Assembly (NCBI GenBank): GCA_041396845.1
Contig: JAWKXU010000004.1
Coordinates: 1-64,000, forward strand
DNA from: JAWKXU01 sp020446465
Lineage (GTDB): Bacteria > Pseudomonadota > Alphaproteobacteria > Sphingomonadales > Sphingomonadaceae
Direction of reading: 5' to 3'
Length of the DNA stretch: 64,000 nucleotides
Of the stretch, positions 28,394 to 36,756 are shown one piece after another. Position numbers and translations under genes: made by a program. Position 1 is the first letter of the stretch. Every line of letters begins with the position of its first letter. The notes beneath the pieces were generated by a model. The model was not told the origin of the DNA. It saw only the letters and a program-made list of their open reading frames with translations, and did no database searches.

Positions 28394-29598
28394 ACATGAA
28401 GTTCGGTATTGACCGGCTGCTGGATGAGCAGCCCCTTCGCGCACCGCTGGCCGGCAAACGGGTTGCCCTGCTGGCGCACCCTGCATCGGTAACGCGCGGG
28501 CTTGTCCATTCGCTCGATGCGCTGGCAAGCTGCGACGATATTACCCTCGCTGCCGCCTTCGGCCCGCAACACGGGCTAAAGGGCGACAAGCAGGACAACA
28601 TGGTGGAAACTGCCAACGAGCATGATCCGGTTTACGGCATCCCGGTGTTCAGCCTTTATGGGGAAGTGCGTCGCCCCACGCCTGAAATGATGGACAGCGC
28701 CGATGTGTTCCTGTTCGATCTGCAGGATCTGGGCTGCCGCATCTATACTTTTATCACGACCCTGCTCTACCTGATGGAAGCAGCCGCGAAGGCCGGTAAA
28801 TCGGTATGGGTGCTGGACCGGCCCAATCCCGCAGGCCGCCCGGTCGAAGGCACCTTGTTACGAAAAGGACAGGAAAGTTTCGTCGGGGCAGGCCCGATGC
28901 CGATGCGCCACGGCCTGACGATGGGAGAAATGGGCCACTGGTTCCAGAGACATTTCAGGCTCGATCTCGATTACCGCGTTATCGAAATGCACTACTGGTT
29001 GCCGGAAGCCGCCCCCGGCTTCGGCTGGCCTGACGATCGCATCTGGATCAACCCCAGCCCCAATGCCGCCAATCTCAACATGGCCCGCGCTTATGCCGGC
29101 ACAGTCATGCTGGAAGGCACAACGCTGAGCGAGGGCAGGGGAACTACCCGCCCGCTCGAAGTGCTGTTTGGCGCGCCCGACATTGATGCAGGCAGGATAT
29201 TGGCCGAAATGGAACGCCTTGCTCCAAACTGGTTGCAAGGTTGCGCGCTGCGCCCCTGCTGGTTTGAACCGACCTTCCACAAACATGCTGGCACCTTATG
29301 CAGTGCTCTGATGATCCATGCGGAAGGGCCGTTTTACGATCATGCCGCATTCCGCCCGTGGCGATTGCAGGCTCTCGCCTTCAAGGCGATCCGCAACCTT
29401 TACCCCGATTACCCGATCTGGCGCGATTTCCCTTACGAATACGAATTTGACCGGCTGGCGATTGACGTCATCAATGGAGGCCCTGCGCTGCGCGAATGGG
29501 TTGATGATACGGCGAGCGAGCCGGGCGATCTTGATAAGCTCGCCAGCGCGGATGAAGCAGAATGGCGTGAAACAGTGGCGGATCTTGTTCTGTATTGA
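28390..29598 (+). CDS. namZ: NamZ-type exo-beta-N-acetylmuramidase (DUF1343, GH171)
   Basis: 402 residues. The DUF1343 marks are clear: AHPASVTRG, FGPQHGLKGDKQDNM, LFDLQDLGCRIYTFI, VLDRPNPAGRPVEG, GPMPMRHGLTMGEM and TTLSEGRGTTRPLE. The family founder NamZ removes terminal N-acetylmuramic acid from peptidoglycan fragments. No signal peptide is present, so this copy should act in the cytoplasm on imported muropeptide sugars. ATG 28390 overlaps the DOMON-like stop (ATGA). Together they look like a two-gene cell-wall recycling unit; that is inference. Confidence 0.85.
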   Translation: MNMKFGIDRLLDEQPLRAPLAGKRVALLAHPASVTRGLVHSLDALASCDDITLAAAFGPQHGLKGDKQDNMVETANEHDPVYGIPVFSLYGEVRRPTPEMMDSADVFLFDLQDLGCRIYTFITTLLYLMEAAAKAGKSVWVLDRPNPAGRPVEGTLLRKGQESFVGAGPMPMRHGLTMGEMGHWFQRHFRLDLDYRVIEMHYWLPEAAPGFGWPDDRIWINPSPNAANLNMARAYAGTVMLEGTTLSEGRGTTRPLEVLFGAPDIDAGRILAEMERLAPNWLQGCALRPCWFEPTFHKHAGTLCSALMIHAEGPFYDHAAFRPWRLQALAFKAIRNLYPDYPIWRDFPYEYEFDRLAIDVINGGPALREWVDDTASEPGDLDKLASADEAEWRETVADLVLY

Positions 29599-29618
29599 GG
29601 ACAGCCGGACAGCCGGGA

Positions 29619-30800
29619 TTATCCGTGCTTTCGGCTTAATTCGCGCATGGCATCGTCAAGCCCTTCCAGCGTCAGCGGGTACATCCGTCCGTTGAAAAGT
29701 TCACGAATCATGACGTTGGAACGGCTATAATCCCACGCACGTTCGGCTTCCGGGTTGAGCCATACGCAAGCGGGATAAGTGTGCAGGACACGCTGTAGCC
29801 AGACAGCCCCTGCTTCCTGATTCATGTGTTCGACGCTGCCGCCCGGATGCGTGACCTCGTAAGGGCTCATCGAAGCATCACCGACAAAGATGACCTTGTA
29901 GTCATGCCCGTACTTGTGGAGGATATCCCAGGTCGGCGTGCGGTCGCTCCAGCGCCGGGCATTGTCCTTCCAGACCCCTTCATAAAGGCAGTTGTGGAAG
30001 TAGAAGAACTCCATGTTCTTGAACTCGGTGGTCGCCGCACTGAACAGCTCTTCCGTGACCTTGATATAAGGATCCATCGAACCGCCAACGTCGAAGAATA
30101 TCAGCAACTTCACCGCATTGTGGCGTTCCGGCCGCATACGAATATCGAGCCAGCCCTGTCGGGCCGTGCCTTCGATTGTTGCATCGAGATCAAGTTCATC
30201 CGCCGCGCCTTCGCGGGCAAATCGCCGTAGCCGCCGCAAGGCGACCTTTATGTTACGTGTGCCCAGTTCCCGCGTATTGTCGAGGTTCTGAAACTCGCGC
30301 TTTTCCCATACTTTTATCGCGCGCTTGTGCCGGGATTCGCCGCCGATCCGCACGCCTTCGGGGTTGTAGCCCGAATTGCCGAATGGGCTGGTGCCGCCGG
30401 TGCCGATCCACTTGTTGCCGCCCTGATGGCGCCCTTCCTGCTCTTCCAGACGCTTTTTCAGCGTCTCCATGATTTCGTCCCAGTCACCCAGAGATTTGAT
30501 CTTCTCCATCTCTTCGGGCGTAAGAAATTTTTCTGCGACCGCCTTCAGCCACTCTTCGGGAATATCGACCGCGTTCTGTCCGTAATCGGTGAGGACGCCT
30601 TTGAACACTTTGGAAAAGACCTGATCGAAACGATCAAGCAGGCCTTCGTCTTTCACGAAAGTCGCACGGGTAAGGTAATAGAACGCCTCAGGCGTCTGTT
30701 CGATCACGTCACGATCAAGCGCTTCCAGCAGGACAAGGTGTTCCTTCAGGCTGGCAGGGATGCCCGCTGCGCGCAATTCATCGAGGAAGTTCAGAAACAT
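29619..30800 (-). CDS. VWA-domain protein, CoxE-like
   Basis: 393 residues. The N-terminal half is helical and charged, with a Gly-rich stretch at 126-150. A von Willebrand A-type domain follows, with a MIDAS motif DVGGS at 237-241 and FVGDASM further on. CoxE-like proteins pair with MoxR ATPases to insert metals or remodel protein complexes. Here the partner ATPase lies two genes upstream in the same operon, with a 77-residue protein between. The client is unknown; no CO dehydrogenase or similar enzyme gene is near. Confidence 0.86.
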   Translation of the reverse strand: MFLNFLDELRAAGIPASLKEHLVLLEALDRDVIEQTPEAFYYLTRATFVKDEGLLDRFDQVFSKVFKGVLTDYGQNAVDIPEEWLKAVAEKFLTPEEMEKIKSLGDWDEIMETLKKRLEEQEGRHQGGNKWIGTGGTSPFGNSGYNPEGVRIGGESRHKRAIKVWEKREFQNLDNTRELGTRNIKVALRRLRRFAREGAADELDLDATIEGTARQGWLDIRMRPERHNAVKLLIFFDVGGSMDPYIKVTEELFSAATTEFKNMEFFYFHNCLYEGVWKDNARRWSDRTPTWDILHKYGHDYKVIFVGDASMSPYEVTHPGGSVEHMNQEAGAVWLQRVLHTYPACVWLNPEAERAWDYSRSNVMIRELFNGRMYPLTLEGLDDAMRELSRKHG

Positions 30801-30803
30801 CGC

Positions 30804-31037
30804 CTAACTGCCTCCACCACAAGCGCACCCGCGCCATTGGGTCATTCCGTCAAAACTTTCCAGCACCTCGACAGGCGCTTTGCCCGCTGCATACTCGGCG
30901 CGCAGTTGCGTGGTGTCACCTGCGAAAAGCCAGCCCGCATCCTGCTGTTCGGCAAGCTGGCGCAATTCTTCCAGCCAGGCATTGAACGCCTGTTCCGTGC
31001 CCTTGTCGGGCGCAGCATGGGAACGGTGCCCGATCAC
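30804..31037 (-). CDS. Small protein between MoxR ATPase and VWA protein
   Basis: 77 residues, acidic and helical (EQAFNAWLEELRQLAEQQ), ending in a Cys/Gly motif RGCACGGGS. Its ATG at 31037 overlaps the ATPase stop by four bases and its stop lies three bases before the VWA start, so it is a true gene of the operon despite its size. The two closely spaced cysteines at the C terminus could bind metal or form a thioether; this is only suggestive. I recognise no named family. Confidence 0.72.
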   Translation of the reverse strand: MIGHRSHAAPDKGTEQAFNAWLEELRQLAEQQDAGWLFAGDTTQLRAEYAAGKAPVEVLESFDGMTQWRGCACGGGS

Positions 31038-31882
31038 CGTTCGCGGCGCGCCATGAAGGCAAGGCGTTCAAACAGCATGATATCCTGCTCGTTCTTCAGC
31101 AGGGCGCCATGCAGCGGCGGGATGGCCTTTGTCGGATCGCGGTCTTGCAAAACCTCAAGCGGCATGTCCTCGTTCAGCAGCAGTTTCAGCCAGTCAAGCA
31201 GTTCGCTTGTCGATGGCTTTTTCTTCAGGCCCGGCACTTCGCGCACTTCGTAGAAGACCTCCATCGCCTTGGTAACGAGCTGCTTCTGGATGCCGGGGAA
31301 GTGAACCTCGATGATTTCGCGCATCGTGTCCGCGTCAGGAAACTTGATGTAATGGAAGAAACAACGGCGCAGGAATGCGTCGGGCAGCTCCTTTTCATTA
31401 TTCGAGGTAATGACAACGATCGGACGTTCTTTCGCCTCGATCCGCTCCTGCGTTTCGTAAACGTCGAAGCTCATCCGGTCGAGTTCCTGCAAAAGGTCGT
31501 TCGGAAACTCGATGTCTGCCTTGTCGATCTCGTCAATGAGAAGAACAGGGAGCGTATCGGACGTGAAAGCCTCCCACAACTTGCCCTTCTTGATGTAGTT
31601 GCGGATGTCGTGGACGCGCTCTTCACCCAGTTGCCCATCACGCAGACGGGCAACCGCATCATATTCATAGAGGCCCTGCTGCGCCTTGGTCGTGGATTTC
31701 ACGTTCCATTCGATCAACGGTGCATCCATTGCCTTTGATATTTCATGGGCCAGCACGGTCTTGCCCGTTCCCGGTTCGCCTTTCACCAGCAGCGGACGGC
31801 GCAACAATACCGCGGCGTTCACCGCCACTTTCAGATCATCGGTTGCGATATAGTTTTGCGTGCCTTCGAAACGTTCTGTCAT
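31034..31882 (-). CDS. MoxR-type AAA+ ATPase
   Basis: 282 residues. Walker A GEPGTGKT at 35-42, Walker B LLIDEID at 114-120, sensor 1 ITSNNEKELPDAFLRRC and the sensor 2 helix follow in order. MoxR ATPases act as chaperones with VWA-domain partners, and the downstream VWA gene fits. ATG 31882 gives the customary MTERFEGTQNYIATDDL start; Met codons at 31906 and 31945 are in frame but lack good ribosome sites. First gene of the three-gene operon. Confidence 0.92.
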   Translation of the reverse strand: MTERFEGTQNYIATDDLKVAVNAAVLLRRPLLVKGEPGTGKTVLAHEISKAMDAPLIEWNVKSTTKAQQGLYEYDAVARLRDGQLGEERVHDIRNYIKKGKLWEAFTSDTLPVLLIDEIDKADIEFPNDLLQELDRMSFDVYETQERIEAKERPIVVITSNNEKELPDAFLRRCFFHYIKFPDADTMREIIEVHFPGIQKQLVTKAMEVFYEVREVPGLKKKPSTSELLDWLKLLLNEDMPLEVLQDRDPTKAIPPLHGALLKNEQDIMLFERLAFMARRER

Positions 31883-31995
31883 GCGATCGGAAATCCTGTT
31901 TTGCATTTGCGAAAGGCCGATAATCGGCTGCGGGCTGCAAGGCAAGTTATGCCCGCTACCTTGAATTACCTAACAGAGCCTGCTAGGGAGCAGGC

Positions 31996-32736
31996 ATGAA
32001 ATCCTACGATGAACTTTTTACACTGCGCGGTTCGACATATGATCAGGCCATGACTGCGTTCCCCGATGCACGGCGGGCCGAGTTCGACCAGCTTTTTCGT
32101 AATTGCAAGCCCGATGCGGGCAGTCGGGTCGGCGATATTCCGGCCGGGGGCGGTTACCTGAAGAGTTACCTGTCATCGGGTTGTGAATGGGTGGGGCACG
32201 AACCTTGCGCCAGCTTTACGAACCATGGGGCAGTGGAGGTCGGTCAGCCTGGTCATCCCCTGCTGCCGGTGCCGTGGCCGGATGCACATGTTGACATTGT
32301 ATGCAGCCTTGCAGGCGTCCATCACCTTGAAGACAAGCGCCCGCTATTTGCAGAAATTCACCGCGTCACGCGTCCGGGGGGGCGCTTTGTCCTGTCCGAT
32401 GTGGAACATGGCAGTGCCGTTTCCGCATTTCTCGATGGCTTCGTAGGAGAATGGAACAGCACGGGGCACGAAGGCCTCTATCTTGGTGAAAACACGCTGG
32501 CAGAGCTGGAAGGCGCGGGCTGGGAAGTTGAACACGCCGCCACAAGCAATTTCCATTGGCAGTTCGCAGAACGGCCAGACATGGCAGCATTTTGTAGCCG
32601 GTTGTTCGATATTACGCGCGCCAGCGCCGATCAGATCGACAATGCGATTGAAGACATGCTGGGCACTACCCGGTTGCCAGATGGTGGAACAGCCATGAAC
32701 TGGTCGCTTTTCACCATTACCTGCGTAAAACGCTGA
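31996..32736 (+). CDS. Class I SAM-dependent methyltransferase
   Basis: 246 residues. The glycine motif is GDIPAGGG at 46-53, the motif IV-like region reads HVDIVCSLAGVHHLED, and RPGGRFVLSDV follows, as in Methyltransf_11-type enzymes. The motif-I Pro (IPAGGG in place of xGxG) is slightly unusual. The substrate is unknown. It lies 38 bases before a CphA-like ligase on the same strand and is separated from the MoxR operon by a divergent gap of 113 bases. GC is lower than in most neighbours. Confidence 0.82.
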   Translation: MKSYDELFTLRGSTYDQAMTAFPDARRAEFDQLFRNCKPDAGSRVGDIPAGGGYLKSYLSSGCEWVGHEPCASFTNHGAVEVGQPGHPLLPVPWPDAHVDIVCSLAGVHHLEDKRPLFAEIHRVTRPGGRFVLSDVEHGSAVSAFLDGFVGEWNSTGHEGLYLGENTLAELEGAGWEVEHAATSNFHWQFAERPDMAAFCSRLFDITRASADQIDNAIEDMLGTTRLPDGGTAMNWSLFTITCVKR

Positions 32737-32774
32737 TCGCAATGCGAAAGGCTTAATGAAGGCAGTCTGAAACG

Positions 32775-34679
32775 ATGCTTCTGTCCAAACCGTCTTTGCT
32801 TGCCGGGTTTGCCTTTGGATCGCGATACCCATCGCTCTATTTTGAATTGCAGGGGGGTGATGCAGACCTGAAAAGTCTGGAGGAAATGTCCCGTTCTTAC
32901 CTGGAAATGCTGGGAATAGATGCTTCAGCACATGAAATTGCCAGACCTGATGGAGAAGCTCCGGCGGACTGGTTTTTACGGCAAATTGCAATCATAAATG
33001 CAGCTTCAGGCCTTCCGGTTCACGATTCCCCAAAAGCCATCAGGCGCGATGACGATATCGTGTACTGTATTGCCCCAACGTTGAATAGCATCGCGGATTC
33101 GATGCGAGCGCTGATAGTCGGTTTTGCCAATCATTTGCGGCTTTCAGCCTCTGATCCCGAACGCAACAGGCTGGCAAAAGCCATGAAATTGCATTTTGGC
33201 AAGCTTACCGGCCACGCCAACGGCCGGACCAACCCGCATCGCCTGATGAGCGCGGCTTGGGAAAAGGATATTCCCTTTATGGAAGTATCAGACCGCTTTA
33301 CGCAGTATGGTTTGGGAAGAAACGGCATTTGTCTGGACAGCACCCTCCACGAACGTGAATCGGGCCTGGGCGTATCGAGCTCGCGCGACAAGGCGACTTC
33401 TGCCTCGATCCTGCGGCGCATTGGTCTTCCAGCAATGCACCATACATTTGCCCGAAACGCAGATCATGCGGTTCAGATTGCAAGACAGTTGAAATACCCG
33501 GTCGTCGTCAAACCATCGTCTCTGGATGGCGGCCTCGGCGTTGAGGCCGATTTGCGATCCGATGAAGAAGTCCGGCAGGCATTTGCCAAGGCTCTTAAAT
33601 ACACACCCAAAATTCTGGTCGAAAAGTGGGTGCCCGGCCGGGACTATCGCATGGTCGTGCTCAACAACAAACTTGTCTGGGCAGTCGAGCGAGTCCCCGG
33701 AGGCGTCACCGGCGATGGTCGATCGACCATTGCCGAACTGGTTGAAATCGAAAACCGGGATCCCAACCGGGGGCCAAGCCCCGACCTGCCAATGAATTTG
33801 CTGGAAATCGACGATGAAGCCACGCTGGTTCTTGAGCGGGAAGGGCTAACCACGCAGTCCGTTCCGCAAGCAGGTGCTTTTGTTCGCTTGCGCCGCGCGG
33901 CCAATGTTTCACGCGGGGGACGCCCCGTCGCAGTATTCGACAAGGTTCATCCGGACAACGCTGCCCTGGCTGTGGAGGCAGCAAATGCCATGTGGCTCGA
34001 TCTGGCAGGTGTTGACCTCATTTTGCCGGATATCACGAAATCGTGGCGCGAAACTGGCGGCGTGGTTTGCGAAGTCAACAGCCAGCCGCAACTGGGCGGA
34101 CTGACATCAGCACATCTCTTTCCGCTTGTTCTGGAGACATTCACCCGAAATCGTGGCGCTATCCCGGTGTGTTGCGTCGCAGGTGCCGACAGGGCAAGTG
34201 CCCTATCGGAAATGATCGCCGGGCAGTTGTCGGCAAGGGGCGCACAAGTTGGTCTGAATCTACCCGATACGATAAAGGTTGGCTCCGATAGAATTCGCGA
34301 AGGTTCGGTGCCGATCCTGCAGGCTGGCAATATCCTGAGCTGGAGACGGACAATTGACGCGATGGTGCTGGGGGTCTGGGATACCTCAGTTCTTCAAACG
34401 GGGCTTCCCGTTCCCGCGCTCGACCTTCTGGTTCTGAGTGGTGAAAACATCCCGACTGTTGATGACCTGATCAGTCATATGCTTCCTATGCTGGCGCCTT
34501 CTGCAAGGAAAGTCGTTGTCGTCGCAACGCCGGATGATTGCGATCCTGAAATCCTGAAAGTTCTCAAAACAGAAGGTATCGCGCACAGCTTCGTCACGCA
34601 GGACGATCTCCTGTCACTCGTCCGCAACATATCCGATAGCTATCCACAAACACCCGAAGCGGGTGCAGCGTTGCAGTAA
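32775..34679 (+). CDS. Cyanophycin-synthetase-like ATP-grasp ligase with degenerate Mur domain
   Basis: 634 residues. Residues about 200-440 match the ATP-grasp core of cyanophycin synthetase: YPVVVKPSSLDGGLGV, LVEKWVPGRDYRMVVLN, VTGDGRSTIAELVE, VHPDNAALA and the metal site EVN at 433-435. The N-terminal 190 residues only partly resemble CphA. After the core, the place of the Mur-ligase P-loop GTNGKTT reads AGADRAS at 470-476, and the domain is cut to about 170 residues. CphA1 is near 870-900 residues and CphA2, which has lost Mur activity, near 600-640. It should form one kind of peptide bond with ATP; substrate unknown. No cphB or cyanophycinase is nearby. The 5' part is about 49% GC (89 of 180 bases, 32881-33060), below its surroundings. 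Confidence 0.82.
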   Translation: MLLSKPSLLAGFAFGSRYPSLYFELQGGDADLKSLEEMSRSYLEMLGIDASAHEIARPDGEAPADWFLRQIAIINAASGLPVHDSPKAIRRDDDIVYCIAPTLNSIADSMRALIVGFANHLRLSASDPERNRLAKAMKLHFGKLTGHANGRTNPHRLMSAAWEKDIPFMEVSDRFTQYGLGRNGICLDSTLHERESGLGVSSSRDKATSASILRRIGLPAMHHTFARNADHAVQIARQLKYPVVVKPSSLDGGLGVEADLRSDEEVRQAFAKALKYTPKILVEKWVPGRDYRMVVLNNKLVWAVERVPGGVTGDGRSTIAELVEIENRDPNRGPSPDLPMNLLEIDDEATLVLEREGLTTQSVPQAGAFVRLRRAANVSRGGRPVAVFDKVHPDNAALAVEAANAMWLDLAGVDLILPDITKSWRETGGVVCEVNSQPQLGGLTSAHLFPLVLETFTRNRGAIPVCCVAGADRASALSEMIAGQLSARGAQVGLNLPDTIKVGSDRIREGSVPILQAGNILSWRRTIDAMVLGVWDTSVLQTGLPVPALDLLVLSGENIPTVDDLISHMLPMLAPSARKVVVVATPDDCDPEILKVLKTEGIAHSFVTQDDLLSLVRNISDSYPQTPEAGAALQ

Positions 34680-34682
34680 GCC

Positions 34683-36689
34683 TCAGGCGTCGATCAGGTC
34701 GCGATCCAGATCGCCTGCACGGTTCTGGATGAAGTTGAAGCGGTGTTCAGGATTGCGGCCCATCAACTGATCGACCAGTTCTTTTACCGCAGCGCGCTGT
34801 TCAAACTCTGGCGGCAAGGTCACGCGCAACAGGCTACGCGTTTCGGGGTTCATCGTGGTTTCGCGCAACTGCTGGGGATTCATTTCGCCCAGTCCCTTGA
34901 ACCGGCCAACCTCGACTTTCTTGCCTTTGAAAACCGTCACTTCCAGTTCCTGCCGGTGTGCGTCATCACGGGCGTAGCGGCTCTCTTTGCCGGCAGTCAG
35001 GCGGTAGAGCGGTGGCTGGGCAAGGAACAGATGGCCGCGCCGGACGACTTCGGGCATTTCCTGAAAGAAGAACGTCATCAGCAAAGTGGCGATATGCGCG
35101 CCATCGACATCGGCATCAGTCATGATGATGATGCGATCATAACGCAGGTTTTCAGGGTCGCAATCCTTGCGGGTGCCACATCCCATGGCCAGCGTGAGAT
35201 CGGCAATTTCCTGATTGGCGCGGATCTTGTCCGCCGTGGCGCTGGCGACATTCAGGATCTTGCCCCGGATCGGCAAGATTGCCTGCGTCTTGCGGTTACG
35301 CGCCTGCTTTGCACTGCCACCGGCACTGTCACCTTCGACGATGAACAATTCCGTTTCGCCATCACCTTCGCCGGAACAATCGGTAAGTTTGCCGGGCAGG
35401 CGCAGTTTCTTGGCATTGGTTGCAGTCTTGCGTTTGACTTCGCGTTCCGCCTTGCGGCGCAAGCGTTCATCCATCCGCTCCATCACAACGCCGAGCAGGG
35501 CCTTGCCGCGCTCCATATTGTCGGACAGGAAGTGGTCGAAGTGATCGCGCACCGCATTTTCAACCAGGCGGGCTGCATCCGGTGACGTGAGGCGATCCTT
35601 GGTCTGGCTCTGGAACTGGGGGTCACGGATGAACACCGACAGCATCACTTCGCTGCCTGTCATCATGTCATCGGCGGAAATATCCTTGGCCTTTTTCTGG
35701 CCGACAAGCTCGCCAAAGGCCCGTATGCCGCGCGTCAGCGCCGCCCGCAGGCCTTGTTCATGCGTTCCGCCATCAGGCGTGGGGATGGTGTTGCAATACC
35801 AGCTGAACGAACCGTCTGACCACAGCGGCCATGCCACCGCCCATTCGACGCGCCCCTGTGACTTGCCATCCTCGGCGGCGGGAAACTCCTGCGAACCGGA
35901 AAAGAACTCTGCCGTGACCGCTTCGCGTCCGCCAATCTGTTCACGCAAATGATCGGCAAGGCCGCCGGGAAACTGGAAGACAGCCTCTGCCGGAACATCG
36001 TCCGAGGTCAGCGCATCGGCGCATTTCCAGCGGATTTCAACGCCAGCAAAAAGGTAGGCTTTCGACCTTACCAGCCGGAACAGGCGCAATGGCTTGAACT
36101 TTTGCGGGCCGAAGATTTCCGGGTCCGGCACAAAGCTGACACTTGTCCCCCGGCGATTGGGCGTCCCACCCAGTTTCTGAATCGGACCCTGAACCAACCC
36201 CTTGGCAAATTCCTGCGCGAACAATTCCTTGTTGCGCGCAACTTCTACCCGCGTGTGTTCGGACAGGGCATTGACGACGCTGACGCCAACGCCATGCAAA
36301 CCGCCGCTGGTTGCATAAGCCTTGCCGGAAAACTTCCCGCCCGAATGGAGCGTAGTGAGAATGACTTCCAGAGTGGATTTGCCCGGAAACTTGGGGTGCT
36401 CATCCACCGGAATGCCGCGCCCGTTATCGGTAATTGTCAGCTTGCCTGCCGTGCCGGGCGGTCCTTCCTCAAGGTAAACCTCGATGCGGTTGGCATAGCC
36501 TGCAACCGCCTCGTCCATCGCGTTGTCGAGCACTTCGGCTGCGAGGTGGTGCAAGGCGCGTTCATCGGTTCCGCCGATATACATTCCGGGCCGATGACGA
36601 ACAGGCTCAAGCCCTTCCAGCACCTCAATCGAGGAGCTATCGTAGTCACCATCGCCCGCAGGCAACTTGTCAAAAAGATCATCGGCCAT
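34683..36689 (-). CDS. parE: DNA topoisomerase IV subunit B
   Basis: 668 residues, the short type IIA ATPase subunit. GHKL ATPase motifs (VLDNAMDEAVAGYA, DNGRGIPVD, GGLHGVGVSVVNALS) are followed by the transducer domain and a TOPRIM domain with EGDSAGGSAKQ and DADVDGAHI, ending in QLMGRNPEHR. Length and the DSAGGSAKQARNRKTQAILPIRGK wording favour ParE over the longer GyrB. With ParC it unlinks daughter chromosomes. It lies downstream of an LpoA-like gene; parC is not in the window. Confidence 0.94.
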   Translation of the reverse strand: MADDLFDKLPAGDGDYDSSSIEVLEGLEPVRHRPGMYIGGTDERALHHLAAEVLDNAMDEAVAGYANRIEVYLEEGPPGTAGKLTITDNGRGIPVDEHPKFPGKSTLEVILTTLHSGGKFSGKAYATSGGLHGVGVSVVNALSEHTRVEVARNKELFAQEFAKGLVQGPIQKLGGTPNRRGTSVSFVPDPEIFGPQKFKPLRLFRLVRSKAYLFAGVEIRWKCADALTSDDVPAEAVFQFPGGLADHLREQIGGREAVTAEFFSGSQEFPAAEDGKSQGRVEWAVAWPLWSDGSFSWYCNTIPTPDGGTHEQGLRAALTRGIRAFGELVGQKKAKDISADDMMTGSEVMLSVFIRDPQFQSQTKDRLTSPDAARLVENAVRDHFDHFLSDNMERGKALLGVVMERMDERLRRKAEREVKRKTATNAKKLRLPGKLTDCSGEGDGETELFIVEGDSAGGSAKQARNRKTQAILPIRGKILNVASATADKIRANQEIADLTLAMGCGTRKDCDPENLRYDRIIIMTDADVDGAHIATLLMTFFFQEMPEVVRRGHLFLAQPPLYRLTAGKESRYARDDAHRQELEVTVFKGKKVEVGRFKGLGEMNPQQLRETTMNPETRSLLRVTLPPEFEQRAAVKELVDQLMGRNPEHRFNFIQNRAGDLDRDLIDA

Positions 36690-36756
36690 TGCGACGCTCT
36701 TAAAACGGCGATTCCGCCCGTTTCAAGCGTATCGCACAGGTTATCGCCGGATATCG

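Noticed and set aside
32775..34679. Evidence that the organism stores cyanophycin
   Set aside because: The ligase lacks the Mur-ligase P-loop and no cyanophycinase or second synthetase is present, so storage cannot be claimed.
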